From assembly GCA_002433075.1 (NCBI GenBank), contig DJHM01000012.1, positions 1 through 61,836 of the forward strand: DNA of 61,836 nt. The letters run 5' to 3'. Made by a program: the position numbers and the translations under genes. Positions within the stretch are counted from its first letter, which is position 1. Each line of letters opens with the position of its first letter. A model generated the notes under the pieces. The model worked only from the letters and a program-made list of their open reading frames with translations, searched no databases and was not told the DNA's origin. Positions 39,199 to 47,318 of the stretch are shown piece after piece. This DNA comes from Latescibacteria bacterium UBA6620. Lineage in GTDB: Bacteria > Latescibacterota > UBA2968.

Positions 39199-39960
39199 TT
39201 GCAAACCGACCAATTCGAACTGCACGACCGAATCGAGAGGGACCACTGGTGGTTCGTCGCCCGGAGACGCATTCTCGCGGCCGCCATCTGCGCTCGCGTT
39301 CCCGCAGGTGCAACGCTGATCGACATCGGTTGCGGCACAGGCGCTAACATCGCGGCCCTGGGTGAGAGCTATCGGTGCATCGGCATCGATGCGGCAGAAT
39401 CCGCTCTGTCCTACGCCCGGGACGCCTACCCCAACATACAGTTCATCCGCGCAACAGGTCCCGATGAAACCTCAGGTCTCCAGGCAGACGCATTCCTCCT
39501 GGCCGATGTACTCGAGCACATCGAAGACGACAGTGAGTTTCTGAGCAACTGGTGCAGGCTTCTGCGTCCCGGCGGTCATCTCTTCATCACCGTCCCGTCC
39601 TCCGACGTTGCGTGGAGTCCCCACGACACGAACCACGGCCATCACCGGCGGTACACGCCCGAACGCCTCAGCGCCGTCTGGGAGACCCTGGAAACGGCTG
39701 AAGTGACACTGATGCACTTCAATTCGAGGCTGTACCCCCTCGTGCGCGCATTGAGGGCCTACACGGTCTGGCGAGGACACACGGTCGGAGAGGCCGACAC
39801 AGATCTCTGGGTGCCTCCCTTCCCGCTCAACGGGGTGCTCGAATCGATCTTCGCGGGCGAGCGTCGCTCTCTCGTACACGCGATCGAACTGGGCGGCCCC
39901 TCCCCCTATCGAAGGGGCGTCAGCCTGCTTGCCGCATTGCGGGTGGGTGTCCCCTCATGA
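39199..39960 (+). CDS. SAM-dependent methyltransferase (class I)
   Basis: 253 residues with motif I IDIGCGTGANIAALG near 34, a following acidic strand (IGIDAAESALSYAR) and ADVLEHIEDD as post-motif. The His-rich patch HDTNHGHHRRYTP is typical of methyltransferases in polysaccharide and glycolipid loci. The start is TTG 39199, as no ATG gives a full Rossmann fold. It shares an ATGA overlap with the glycosyltransferase, so it likely methylates a sugar or lipid intermediate of the same pathway (inference). Confidence 0.85.
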   Translation: MQTDQFELHDRIERDHWWFVARRRILAAAICARVPAGATLIDIGCGTGANIAALGESYRCIGIDAAESALSYARDAYPNIQFIRATGPDETSGLQADAFLLADVLEHIEDDSEFLSNWCRLLRPGGHLFITVPSSDVAWSPHDTNHGHHRRYTPERLSAVWETLETAEVTLMHFNSRLYPLVRALRAYTVWRGHTVGEADTDLWVPPFPLNGVLESIFAGERRSLVHAIELGGPSPYRRGVSLLAALRVGVPS

Positions 39961-40676
39961 CCCTCATCGTCGTTCCCTGCTACAACGAAGCCGGACGACT
40001 CGATCCGGATGCATTCGCCCAGGTGCAGACGCCCTGTCTACTCGTCGATGACGGGAGCACTGACCGGACGCGGGAGGTCATCGATCGGATCTGTGAGGAC
40101 GGCAGGCATCGCCAGCTGATTCTCACGACGAACGTCGGTAAAGCCGAGGCCGTGCGTCAGGGCCTCCTGACCGCCATCCACGACGGCGCCACTCGCGTCG
40201 GATACTGGGATGCCGACCTCGCAACACCCTTCGAAGAGATTCCGCGTTTCAATGCCATCCTCGATAGAGACGAACGAATCGACCTCGTACTGGGCGCCCG
40301 CATAAACTTGCTCGGCCGCGAAATACACCGGAGCAGTTCCCGCCACTACGTCGGGCGCATCTTCGCGACCGCCGTTTCGGCCGTTTTAGGGCTTCCCGTC
40401 TACGACACGCAATGCGGCGCCAAGCTGTTCCAAGTCTCTGAAGATCTGCGCACCATCCTGGCAGAGCCGTTCATCAGTCGGTGGATCTTCGACGTCGAGC
40501 TACTCGCAAGGTGGATCACGCTGCCGGTTGGGGACGTCTCACGAGCGGATCAGATCTACGAGCTGCCCCTCCGGACCTGGCAGGACGTCTCCGGATCCAA
40601 ACTCCATCCCGTCGACCTCCTGAAAGCGCCCTTCGAACTGCTCAGAATCCACGCGCGCTACTTCGGTTCTCCCTGA
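39957..40676 (+). CDS. GT2 glycosyltransferase, dolichyl-phosphate-sugar-synthase-like
   Basis: 239 residues. GT-A fold with VVPCYNEAGRLD, VDDGSTDRT (Asp31-Asp32), the metal-binding YWDADLATP and the DTQCGAKLFQ segment typical of polyprenyl/dolichyl-phosphate glucosyl- or mannosyltransferases. It probably loads a sugar from NDP-sugar onto a polyprenyl phosphate at the membrane. Overlaps: 4 bp with the methyltransferase and 1 bp (TGATG) with the GT-C gene, its presumed downstream user. Confidence 0.9.
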   Translation: MTLIVVPCYNEAGRLDPDAFAQVQTPCLLVDDGSTDRTREVIDRICEDGRHRQLILTTNVGKAEAVRQGLLTAIHDGATRVGYWDADLATPFEEIPRFNAILDRDERIDLVLGARINLLGREIHRSSSRHYVGRIFATAVSAVLGLPVYDTQCGAKLFQVSEDLRTILAEPFISRWIFDVELLARWITLPVGDVSRADQIYELPLRTWQDVSGSKLHPVDLLKAPFELLRIHARYFGSP

Positions 40677-43129
40677 TGTCTCTTCTCTTGCGCGACCGCG
40701 AACCCATCGCCCTCGTTGCCGTTCTCCTCCTCGCCGGCGCCCTTCGCCTGACAGGACTCGACTGGGGCACGGAAGCCTCCACCGGCGAATTCAGGGCGTT
40801 CCACCCGGATGAGGTTACGCTGATCGCCAATGCCAGGTGGGCGACCGAAAATCCGGGGCGAATGGCGACCGCCTACGGTCACCTGCCCGCTTACATTCTG
40901 GCCGTGGCCCAGGCAGTCCTCTCTGCTGTCCTCGACTACACACCCTACGGATCTGAAAACGACGACCTCCGGACAACCCACATCGTCGCCCGTACGCTTT
41001 CCGGTCTGGCCGGCGTCCTGACCGTCTGGGCGGTCTACCTGCTTGGCCGTCAGCTCGAGGGTCCCCGCACGGGGCTCCTCGCAGCCACCCTCCTCGCTGT
41101 GACACCCGGGCACGTGCAACAGTCTCACTACTACACCGTCGACGTGTCGATCACGCTGTTCGTGACACTCGGCCTCCTCGCGATCTTACGTCTCCCTCGG
41201 CCGTCCCCCATTTCCTATGTGGTGTGCGGGCTCGCCGTCGGAGCCGCCACAGGCTACCGGTTGCTGGCCGGACTGCTCGTTATTCCCTACATCGTCGCGC
41301 ACCTCAGCCAGCCCGGTGACACCTTCAGAACCATCCTGGACCGGCTCACCTCACGCGTGGGCGTTCTGTTCTCAGCCCGGTCCATCCTTACTGCGGCGAT
41401 CGTCCTCGTCATTGCCACTGCCTCGACTCCGTTTCTCTTGCTTGATCAGGACCACCTCTACGAGAGTCACGATCAGAGGGACTTTGCACCGAGTGTCGAT
41501 GTCGTCGTCGGAAAAGAGCCCAGGATGTGGACGCTCTACGATTTCTCGACGACGCCCTACCTCTTCTACGTCACCGATCTACTTCCCACCGCCCAGGGAG
41601 TTCCCCTGTTTCTGTGTACACTCCTTGGCATTGGATGGGCCGCGCGACGTAGAACGTGGGACGCCCTCCTGCTCCTTGCGTGGATCCTGCCCTACCTCCT
41701 GGTCGTAGGCTGTCTGTTCACCAAACCCGTCCGGTACACGGTCCCGATGCTCCCCGCCCTCTCCCTCTTTGCAGCTTGGGGAGCGCTGGCCACCGGGTCC
41801 CGTATGAGCAGGTGGCACGGTCGACTCTCAGCCGTTCCGCCCATCGTCCTTGTTGCGCTGACCGCCACCGGAGCCATCGCCCTCTCGGCAACCTACACGG
41901 AAGAAAACGTCCGCTACCAGGCGCAGCGCTCGTTGAAAGAGCTTGCCCCCGTGGGGAGTACCGTCTACGCGGAAGGTGGCGGGTTTCCGACGCTGTGGAT
42001 GGTGCCCGACGGAATGACCGCCGTCCCCGATATGGGCAGTTTCTTCGTAAGAGTCTCCGGCGGGGTCCTCGACGTTCACGTCCTGGACCTTGTCCACCAG
42101 GCCCTCGAACCTGTCGACTACTGGATCCTCATTCGCGAGAACAGAGCGCGTCAGTATCAGGCCGCACGATCGCACTACCGCCTTGGCGCTTCGCTCTTCG
42201 ACAAGCTCTACGCCGGCGACCTTGGGTTCGAACACCAGACCACCTTTCGTCGGGTGCCGTCCTTTTTCGGTCTCGAGATCGACGAATCGGGAACCGAGCC
42301 CAGCGTCACGGGATTCGATCGGCCCACGATCGATATCTTTCGAAAGGGATCCTATGGGCTCGACCAGATCGATGCCTGGAAGCGTGAGATCCTGGATGAT
42401 CCGACTCGGCCTGACGGTGCCGTCGTGCTGGCCGCCGACCACTATCGTCGTCGAAGCTACAAGGATGCGGCAGAGCTCCTCGAAGACATCGTTGCCCGCT
42501 GGCCCGATTTCTCGCTGTCCAGAATGTTGCTGGCGGAGGTTTACCTGAAGCTCGGAAGGTTCAATAGCTCGAGGGAGCAGGTCGATCTCGCTCGCCCCTC
42601 GTGGTGGGATGCGGTGGGACTCGTTGAACTCGGGCTCGAGACCGTCGGCACAGACTACCTCTATCGTCTGCTCACCGGGAGAGATCCTGGTCGAGAGCAG
42701 CAGTTCTTACGGGGATATGGCGCGAGAAAACTGTTCGAACAGGGGCTCGCAGCCTTCCACGCCGGAGACCTCGACAGCGCTCACGCGAGTTATGACAGAG
42801 CGGTCGAACTTGATGAAAAACTGCACCTGGCCCATCGAAATCTCGGCGCCCTCCACCTTACCCGCAGGAACCATACCGAAGCTGCCTCGTCCTTCGCCAG
42901 AGCCACCTCATTGAATCCTCGTGACGCCGAAATTTGGCTTGGCCTGGCCGCTGCGCGAGTTGGAGAAGGGGACCTGAACCGGGGATGGAACGCCCTGCGT
43001 CGCGCCCTGGCGATCGACCCCCAGCATCCTGAACACCTGCGGCTGAAAGAGCATATCGTAACCATCCTGGAGCACAACGGCGAGGGCGAAGCCGCTCGCA
43101 GGCTCCGCCGCTACCGGGTACCGGAATAG
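40676..43129 (+). CDS. GT39/ArnT-like membrane glycosyltransferase with TPR tail
   Basis: 817 residues. The N-terminal part (about 1-430) is a GT-C protein with about ten membrane segments and the catalytic acidic pair in FHPDEV, as in protein mannosyltransferases that use lipid-linked sugars at the outer membrane face. The C-terminal part carries TPR-like repeats (YRRRSYKDAAELLEDIVARWPDFSLSRMLLAEVYLKLGRF and later units around 700-800). ATG 40676 is chosen over the longer frame because it couples to the upstream stop. Probably attaches sugars to exported proteins or lipids. Confidence 0.88.
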   Translation: MSLLLRDREPIALVAVLLLAGALRLTGLDWGTEASTGEFRAFHPDEVTLIANARWATENPGRMATAYGHLPAYILAVAQAVLSAVLDYTPYGSENDDLRTTHIVARTLSGLAGVLTVWAVYLLGRQLEGPRTGLLAATLLAVTPGHVQQSHYYTVDVSITLFVTLGLLAILRLPRPSPISYVVCGLAVGAATGYRLLAGLLVIPYIVAHLSQPGDTFRTILDRLTSRVGVLFSARSILTAAIVLVIATASTPFLLLDQDHLYESHDQRDFAPSVDVVVGKEPRMWTLYDFSTTPYLFYVTDLLPTAQGVPLFLCTLLGIGWAARRRTWDALLLLAWILPYLLVVGCLFTKPVRYTVPMLPALSLFAAWGALATGSRMSRWHGRLSAVPPIVLVALTATGAIALSATYTEENVRYQAQRSLKELAPVGSTVYAEGGGFPTLWMVPDGMTAVPDMGSFFVRVSGGVLDVHVLDLVHQALEPVDYWILIRENRARQYQAARSHYRLGASLFDKLYAGDLGFEHQTTFRRVPSFFGLEIDESGTEPSVTGFDRPTIDIFRKGSYGLDQIDAWKREILDDPTRPDGAVVLAADHYRRRSYKDAAELLEDIVARWPDFSLSRMLLAEVYLKLGRFNSSREQVDLARPSWWDAVGLVELGLETVGTDYLYRLLTGRDPGREQQFLRGYGARKLFEQGLAAFHAGDLDSAHASYDRAVELDEKLHLAHRNLGALHLTRRNHTEAASSFARATSLNPRDAEIWLGLAAARVGEGDLNRGWNALRRALAIDPQHPEHLRLKEHIVTILEHNGEGEAARRLRRYRVPE

Positions 43130-43228
43130 GAAGAAAGGCTTGACACACCAACGGCACCGCGTGATTTGTCGCTAACTGTATGAAAAACCACTACTATAGT
43201 ACAATCCAGAGTCGCCGGGGTCGCAGCC

Positions 43229-43780
43229 GTGGCCGGTGAGACCATCCTGATCGTTGAGGACAATCCGCTCAACCTGGAGCTGATTAGCGACATCCTGGAA
43301 GCGCACGACTATCAGGTCAAAGCGGCAACGACGGGTTCCGAGGCACTCAAAATGGTCGAAGAGAGCCGCCCGGACCTGATCCTGATGGACATTCAACTGC
43401 CCGGGCTTGACGGTCTCGCCATCACGGGAATAATCAAGGAGAAGCCCGAAAACAGCGACCTCCCGATCATCGCCCTGACGGCGCACGCGATGCGCGGTGA
43501 CGAAGAGAAGGCTCGCGAGGCAGGCTGCGACGGCTACATTTCCAAACCCATCGACACGCGCGCAGTCCCAAACACGGTTCGCAAGTATCTGGATGCGCGT
43601 AACAACCCGACGGACTCAACGACAGGCACAGATCTATGGAACCAGCCAAGATCCTCGTCGTTGACGATCATCCTAAGAATGTTGAATTGCTGGAGGCCTA
43701 CCTGCTGCCCGAAGGCTACGACGTCACCACGGCCTTCGATGGCGTCGAGTCCCTCGAAGGGTCGCCGAGTTCGCGCCTGA
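43229..43780 (+). CDS. single-domain response regulator (DivK-like)
   Basis: A CheY-like receiver (residues 1-125): ILIVEDN, phospho-acceptor Asp54 in LMDIQLPG, IIALTAHAM and GYISKPID with the conserved Lys. Start GTG 43229. The frame stays open to 43780, 145 bp into the next gene; the last 60 or so residues (from about NPTDSTTG) are low-complexity and look non-coding. The real gene may end near 43635 with a lost stop, or the overlap may be natural. Followed by the receiver-kinase as its likely partner. Confidence 0.82.
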   Translation: MAGETILIVEDNPLNLELISDILEAHDYQVKAATTGSEALKMVEESRPDLILMDIQLPGLDGLAITGIIKEKPENSDLPIIALTAHAMRGDEEKAREAGCDGYISKPIDTRAVPNTVRKYLDARNNPTDSTTGTDLWNQPRSSSLTIILRMLNCWRPTCCPKATTSPRPSMASSPSKGRRVRA

Positions 43781-44756
43781 CATCGTGCTGCTCGAGGTGA
43801 TGATGCCCAGGATGGACGGCTCCGAGGTCTGTCAGAAGCTCAAGAGTGACGAGACCACACGGTTCATTCCAATCGTGATGGTCACCGCACTCAAGGATCT
43901 CGATGACAAGATCAAAAGCATCGAAGCCGGAGCCGACGACTTCCTGACCAAACCCATCGTCAAGATCGAGCTGCTCACGCACATCAAGTCCCTCGTCCGC
44001 GTGAAGCCTCTCCACGATGACCTGGGGAGAAGCTATCGCGAACTGCAGGAACTCCAGGATACCAAAGAGCACCTCACCCAGATGATCATTCACGATCTCA
44101 AGAATCCCCTGACCGGAATCAAGGCCAATCTCGAGATCGTGGGAATGGACGACCTGACAGATACCCGAGAGTGTCTTGAGGCCGCCCAGCGTAGCTCCGA
44201 TCTGCTCTATAGTATGATTCAGGACCTGCTCGACATCTCTCGGATGGAAGAAGGAGAACTCACCCTCAGCCGGGAAGCGATGAATTTCAACGAGTTGGGC
44301 CAGGACGTCGTGAATGAAGTCGACGCCCCCGCACAGGCCGAAGGAAAGGACGTTCGGCTCGAGGTCGATGACGGGCTGCCTTCCGTCCCGGCTGATCGCG
44401 ACCTCGTTTATCGAGTCGTGTCCAACCTGATGCTCAACGCGATCAAGCACACAGGCCGAGGCGGCACGATCACGCTCAAAGGGCGAAAGGTCGACGATTC
44501 GGTCCAGATCAATGTCGCTGACAACGGCCACGGCATTCCCGAAGATTACCTTGAACGGATCTTCGAAAAATTCGGACAGGTCGACCGGAAGAGACGCAGT
44601 GGGGCCGGGCTCGGACTTACCTTGTGCAAGGTGGCCATCGAGGCCCACGGTGGAAAAATCTGGGTGGAAAGCGTCGAAGGGGAAGGCAGCACCTTCTCGT
44701 TCGTCCTGCCGCTCTCCCCGACACCCCCTGAGGCGGAGCCCATCGAACCTTCCTGA
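43636..44756 (+). pseudogene. receiver-histidine kinase, frameshifted, receiver Asp replaced by Glu
   Basis: Starts at ATG 43636 with a receiver (ILVVDDHPKNVELLEAYLLP). At about 43757 GAAGGGTCGCC should be GAAGGGGTCGCC: one G is missing from a G run and the frame changes. It then continues VAEFAPDIVLLEVMMPRMDG, with Glu54 (GAG 43794-43796) where the phospho-acceptor Asp is expected. The Lys of FLTKPI, a coiled linker, HisKA (MIIHDLKNPLTG), N box (LMLNAIKHTG) and ATP lid (GAGLGLTLCK) follow. Cytoplasmic. Likely partner of the upstream regulator. Confidence 0.83.
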
Positions 44757-44773
44757 CTCTCGTGACCTTAAGC

Positions 44774-44812
44774 AAAAGGGGGATCGTGTCATCCAGACAC
44801 GATCCCCCTTTT
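44774..44812. terminator. perfect bidirectional terminator
   Basis: A 17-bp perfect stem AAAAGGGGGATCGTGTC (44774-44790) with 44796-44812 and a 5-nt loop. Four A and four T flank the GC core, serving both the kinase (+) and the barrel gene (-). Confidence 0.92.
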
Positions 44813-44833
44813 CGTTTCTGCTCCGTCAGGGTT

Positions 44834-46135
44834 TCAGAGCCCGAACACGGTCTGCAGACCGAGGGTCCTCCGTCGCTCGAACCCACCCGCCCCGTCCGGC
44901 TCGTAGGAAAACTCCATATTCCAGATCACCGAAACCCGACCGGCCGGCCGCAGACCGAACCGATAGCCGAATCTCGTATCCTCGTTCACCTCGAAGAAAC
45001 CGGCGGGCGTAGCCGCTCGATCTCTCATCTCCAGGTAGGCCTCAGACAAAGAGACGTGGCGAAACGGACCCAGAAATCCAGGTCTGACTGAGAGTTTCCC
45101 CCGCAGGAAGCGGTCGTCCAACCCACCTCCGACCAGGTGCTGATACGACACCGCCCCCCCGAAAATACCCACATCCCGAGCCTCAACGGTTGCCAGGAAA
45201 CCGTTCAGATCGACGTCAGCCACCCCCGCCTCCCGTGTTACGATCGATCCATCATCGGCAATGTACACTCGGGTTTGTTCGTAGACAGCATCAAAGTGAT
45301 CCGGCTCGAACGCACCGCGAACGAAGCGAACCTCAGACCGGGCTGACAGCTTCCCGACGACCAACCGCAGTCCAGGGCCGTGGAATCCGGTTCCTTTCCT
45401 GGTCGTCGCGACGGGACGAGCCACACCTCCATACACTGTCAGGAAAAGATTCCTGCCCTGAACGAGCGGATAAGCCAGATCGACCCCGTAGGCTCCGTAC
45501 GCGTCATCTTCGGCCCCCGACCGCACCGAATCCGGCAAGGACGAAAGCTGATCCAGATCCAGCGCCAACGTCGCTCCCACCTCGAGACCCCCTACGGAGA
45601 CCGCACTCGCGCGACCTCCGATCAGCGGAGACCCCCGATCGAGCAAATCCACCGCATCGTTCAGGAAACCACGGATCGAAAGGGATTCCCATACCAGCCC
45701 ACGAACCTGAATGTCGATTCCCGTCCGTTTCACCCCGGGGTGTCCGAAGGTATTCCTGTAATCGCGGACAATCAGACCGTTTCCCAGCGTCAATCGATCC
45801 AGCGCACCAACCCTGAAGTAAGCCTTTCGCGTCGGGTCTTCTGGAAGACCGTAACGGATGTAGTGAATCTTGCGCAGAACGCTCTCCAACCCTCGTCTCC
45901 GACTGGAAAAATCCCACCCTCGATCCCTGATCTTCCCTTCTCCGTCGATGAACAACTCCAGGTCGAACGAAGCCTCCAGGGCACCGTAGCGAAGGCGGGG
46001 GCGTAGATCGATACGCTGCCAGACTCGATCTTCGACCGATACCGCGCCCACGAGGCCTTCGAGGTTCAGGTCGAGGGCCCGGGCGGGAGAGCTCAGAAAA
46101 AGGAAGACGAAAAGGAAATGTCGAATCACAGTCAC
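44834..46135 (-). CDS. outer-membrane beta-barrel-like protein of unknown function
   Basis: 433 residues, not assigned to a family. A signal peptide (HFLFVFLFLSSPARA, cleavage before about residue 21) is followed by a sequence with alternating hydrophobic/polar strands, many Gly, Arg and aromatic residues, and a final strand ending LGLQTVFGL with a terminal Leu after Gly, as barrel proteins often show. It resembles porin-like DUF proteins only in character. Start is GTG 46135 with its own promoter, divergent from rsmD. Confidence 0.75.
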   Translation of the reverse strand: MTVIRHFLFVFLFLSSPARALDLNLEGLVGAVSVEDRVWQRIDLRPRLRYGALEASFDLELFIDGEGKIRDRGWDFSSRRRGLESVLRKIHYIRYGLPEDPTRKAYFRVGALDRLTLGNGLIVRDYRNTFGHPGVKRTGIDIQVRGLVWESLSIRGFLNDAVDLLDRGSPLIGGRASAVSVGGLEVGATLALDLDQLSSLPDSVRSGAEDDAYGAYGVDLAYPLVQGRNLFLTVYGGVARPVATTRKGTGFHGPGLRLVVGKLSARSEVRFVRGAFEPDHFDAVYEQTRVYIADDGSIVTREAGVADVDLNGFLATVEARDVGIFGGAVSYQHLVGGGLDDRFLRGKLSVRPGFLGPFRHVSLSEAYLEMRDRAATPAGFFEVNEDTRFGYRFGLRPAGRVSVIWNMEFSYEPDGAGGFERRRTLGLQTVFGL

Positions 46136-46157
46136 CCTGAGAATGGGGGATGGTCCG

Positions 46158-46187
46158 ATTGTAAGTAAAGGTGCGGCACCGAGTCAA
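46158..46187 (-). promoter_or_regulatory. promoter of the barrel protein gene
   Basis: On the minus strand: TTGACT (46187-46182), an 18-bp spacer and TACAAT (46163-46158). Confidence 0.7.
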
Positions 46188-46198
46188 CGGCGGCGGCG

Positions 46199-46227
46199 TT
46201 GACGTCGCCGCTTCGTCTGGATATTCT
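46199..46227 (+). promoter_or_regulatory. promoter of rsmD
   Basis: TTGACG (46199-46204), a 17-bp spacer and TATTCT (46222-46227). It is back to back with the divergent promoter at 46158-46187, the -35 boxes being 11 bp apart. Confidence 0.72.
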
Positions 46228-46239
46228 ACACCGACCAGG

Positions 46240-46278
46240 ATGCGCGATATCAACCCTCAACGTAGGGACCTCCCTTGA
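46240..46278 (+). CDS. possible 12-codon leader peptide of rsmD
   Basis: ATG 46240 begins MRDINPQRRDLP and stops at TGA 46276-46278. The stop shares a TTGA overlap with the rsmD TTG at 46275. The ribosome site is weak (CAGG just before the ATG), so expression is uncertain. Confidence 0.3.
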   Translation: MRDINPQRRDLP

Positions 46279-46835
46279 GAGTCATCACGGGCGACCTGAA
46301 GGGTCGCCGGATTCCCTTCAACAACAACCGGTTCGGAAACGCGAGAGTGACATCCGATTTCGTTAAGGAAGCCGCTTTCTCGACTTTGGGTCCTGTAGCA
46401 GGGGAACGCTTTCTGGACTTGTTCGCAGGCTCAGGGCAGATCGGCCTAGAGGCCTGGAGCCGAGGAGCGGACGTCACGCTGAACGAGCAGGACGGCCGTC
46501 GTTATCAGTTCATCAAGTCCCTCGTGGAAGAATGGGGAATCCGCGAACGCCTGCAGATCGGTCAAAAGAATGCTTTTGCGTTTCTGTCCTCCTCCAACGA
46601 TGACCCTGTAGATGTCGCCTACCTCGATCCTCCCTACCACGAAACGCTGCGCGAAACCCCCCTCGCACAGGCGGCCCTGGAGGCCTTTGTCACCTCACCT
46701 CTGGCCGCGCCCCACACCCGCGTCCTCCTTCAGCACCACACTTCGTTCGAGATGCCCGAGAGCGTGAACGGCTTCACCCCGATCCGCTCCAAGGTGTACG
46801 GAGAAACCTGCCTGACGACCTACGTCGCTGCCTGA
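46275..46835 (+). CDS. rsmD: 16S rRNA (guanine966-N2)-methyltransferase
   Basis: A 186-residue RsmD-type methyltransferase for m2G966 of 16S rRNA. Evidence: the N-terminal RVITGDLKGRRIPF, SDFVKEAAFSTLG, the SAM motif FLDLFAGSGQIGLEAWSRGA and the catalytic DPPY in VAYLDPPYHETL. TTG 46275 fits the family N-terminus and has an AGGGA site 6-7 nt upstream. The usual partner coaD is not downstream; the selenoprotein candidate lies 137 bp further on. Confidence 0.92.
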   Translation: MRVITGDLKGRRIPFNNNRFGNARVTSDFVKEAAFSTLGPVAGERFLDLFAGSGQIGLEAWSRGADVTLNEQDGRRYQFIKSLVEEWGIRERLQIGQKNAFAFLSSSNDDPVDVAYLDPPYHETLRETPLAQAALEAFVTSPLAAPHTRVLLQHHTSFEMPESVNGFTPIRSKVYGETCLTTYVAA

Positions 46836-46899
46836 CGTCCAGACCCCATCCCACCACCGCTGCCCTGGCAAGAGCCGGCTACAAGACATCACGGTTCGC

Positions 46900-46927
46900 T
46901 TGACAGCAGCGTTAAAGAGCTTAGTTT
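46900..46927 (+). promoter_or_regulatory. promoter of the selenoprotein candidate
   Basis: Consensus TTGACA (46900-46905), a 16-bp spacer and TAGTTT (46922-46927). The -35 is perfect and the -10 weak. The region 46836-46899 holds nothing else. Confidence 0.5.
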
Positions 46928-46972
46928 CTGTGCAAACCCGAAATCAAACGACGAAAGAGGGGTGATGCCAAG

Positions 46973-47245
46973 GTGGACAGCTTGAGCGAGTCTCTGGATT
47001 TCCGACCCAGGAGCCGGCCTTTGATGATCGGCGGTGTTCCCTGGTTGCCCAGAATTTCGGACAAGGCGCGTGCGTTCCTGAGAGGCACGATCGGGGACTA
47101 CATCTATCCGTGAGGCGCTGACAAAAAGTTCCTGGAGGAACTAGGCATCTCAGCAGATGAGTTTACTGAAATAGTCAAATCGTGCGCAACAGACGATGAA
47201 CTGATCAAGAAAATCCAGCCCATTTGGGAAGCGGCACATAAGTAG
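46973..47245 (+). CDS. DUF5069-type protein with in-frame TGA: candidate selenoprotein
   Basis: A 90-codon gene, GTG 46973 to TAG 47243. A GAGGGG ribosome site lies 10 nt upstream. The first half reads MIGGVPWLPRISDKARAFLRG and GTIGDYIYP, then TGA at 47111-47113 (codon 47), then GADKKFLEELGISADEF, TEIVKSCATDDELIKKIQ in the same frame. Both halves match the DUF5069 pattern and join at the column where relatives have Cys (as recalled). A SECIS-like hairpin follows at once. The codon use is AT-richer than the neighbours. Function of DUF5069 is unknown; a redox role for Sec is inference. A C-to-A read error (TGC to TGA) is the main alternative. Confidence 0.78.
47117..47154 (+). promoter_or_regulatory. 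bacterial SECIS-like stem-loop
   Basis: Upper stem AGTTCC/GGAACT (47127-47132 with 47137-47142) with apical loop TGGA, which has G in its first two positions region. Lower stem GCTGA/TCAGC (47117-47121 with 47150-47154) encloses an internal loop. The upper stem begins 13 nt after the TGA and the loop 19 nt after it, the range known for fdhF-type elements. Confidence 0.65.
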
Positions 47246-47266
47246 CCAGCGAACCCTGGGCACACG

Positions 47267-47318
47267 GTATAAGGAAAAGGCCGCCGCCTCTGACGAGGCG
47301 GCGGCCTTTTCCTTATAC
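47267..47318. terminator. perfect 24-bp bidirectional terminator
   Basis: GTATAAGGAAAAGGCCGCCGCC... pairs perfectly over 24 bp (47267-47290 with 47295-47318), with loop TGAC. AAAA and TTTT tracts flank the GC core, so it ends both the selenoprotein candidate (+) and the HDOD gene (-). Confidence 0.93.

Noticed and set aside
46965..46985. ATG 46965 as the start of the selenoprotein candidate
   Set aside because: It is out of frame with the DUF5069 reading and stops after six codons.
47111..47113. Genome-wide TGA recoding (Gly or Trp code)
   Set aside because: Many intact genes here end at TGA with proteins of the expected length.
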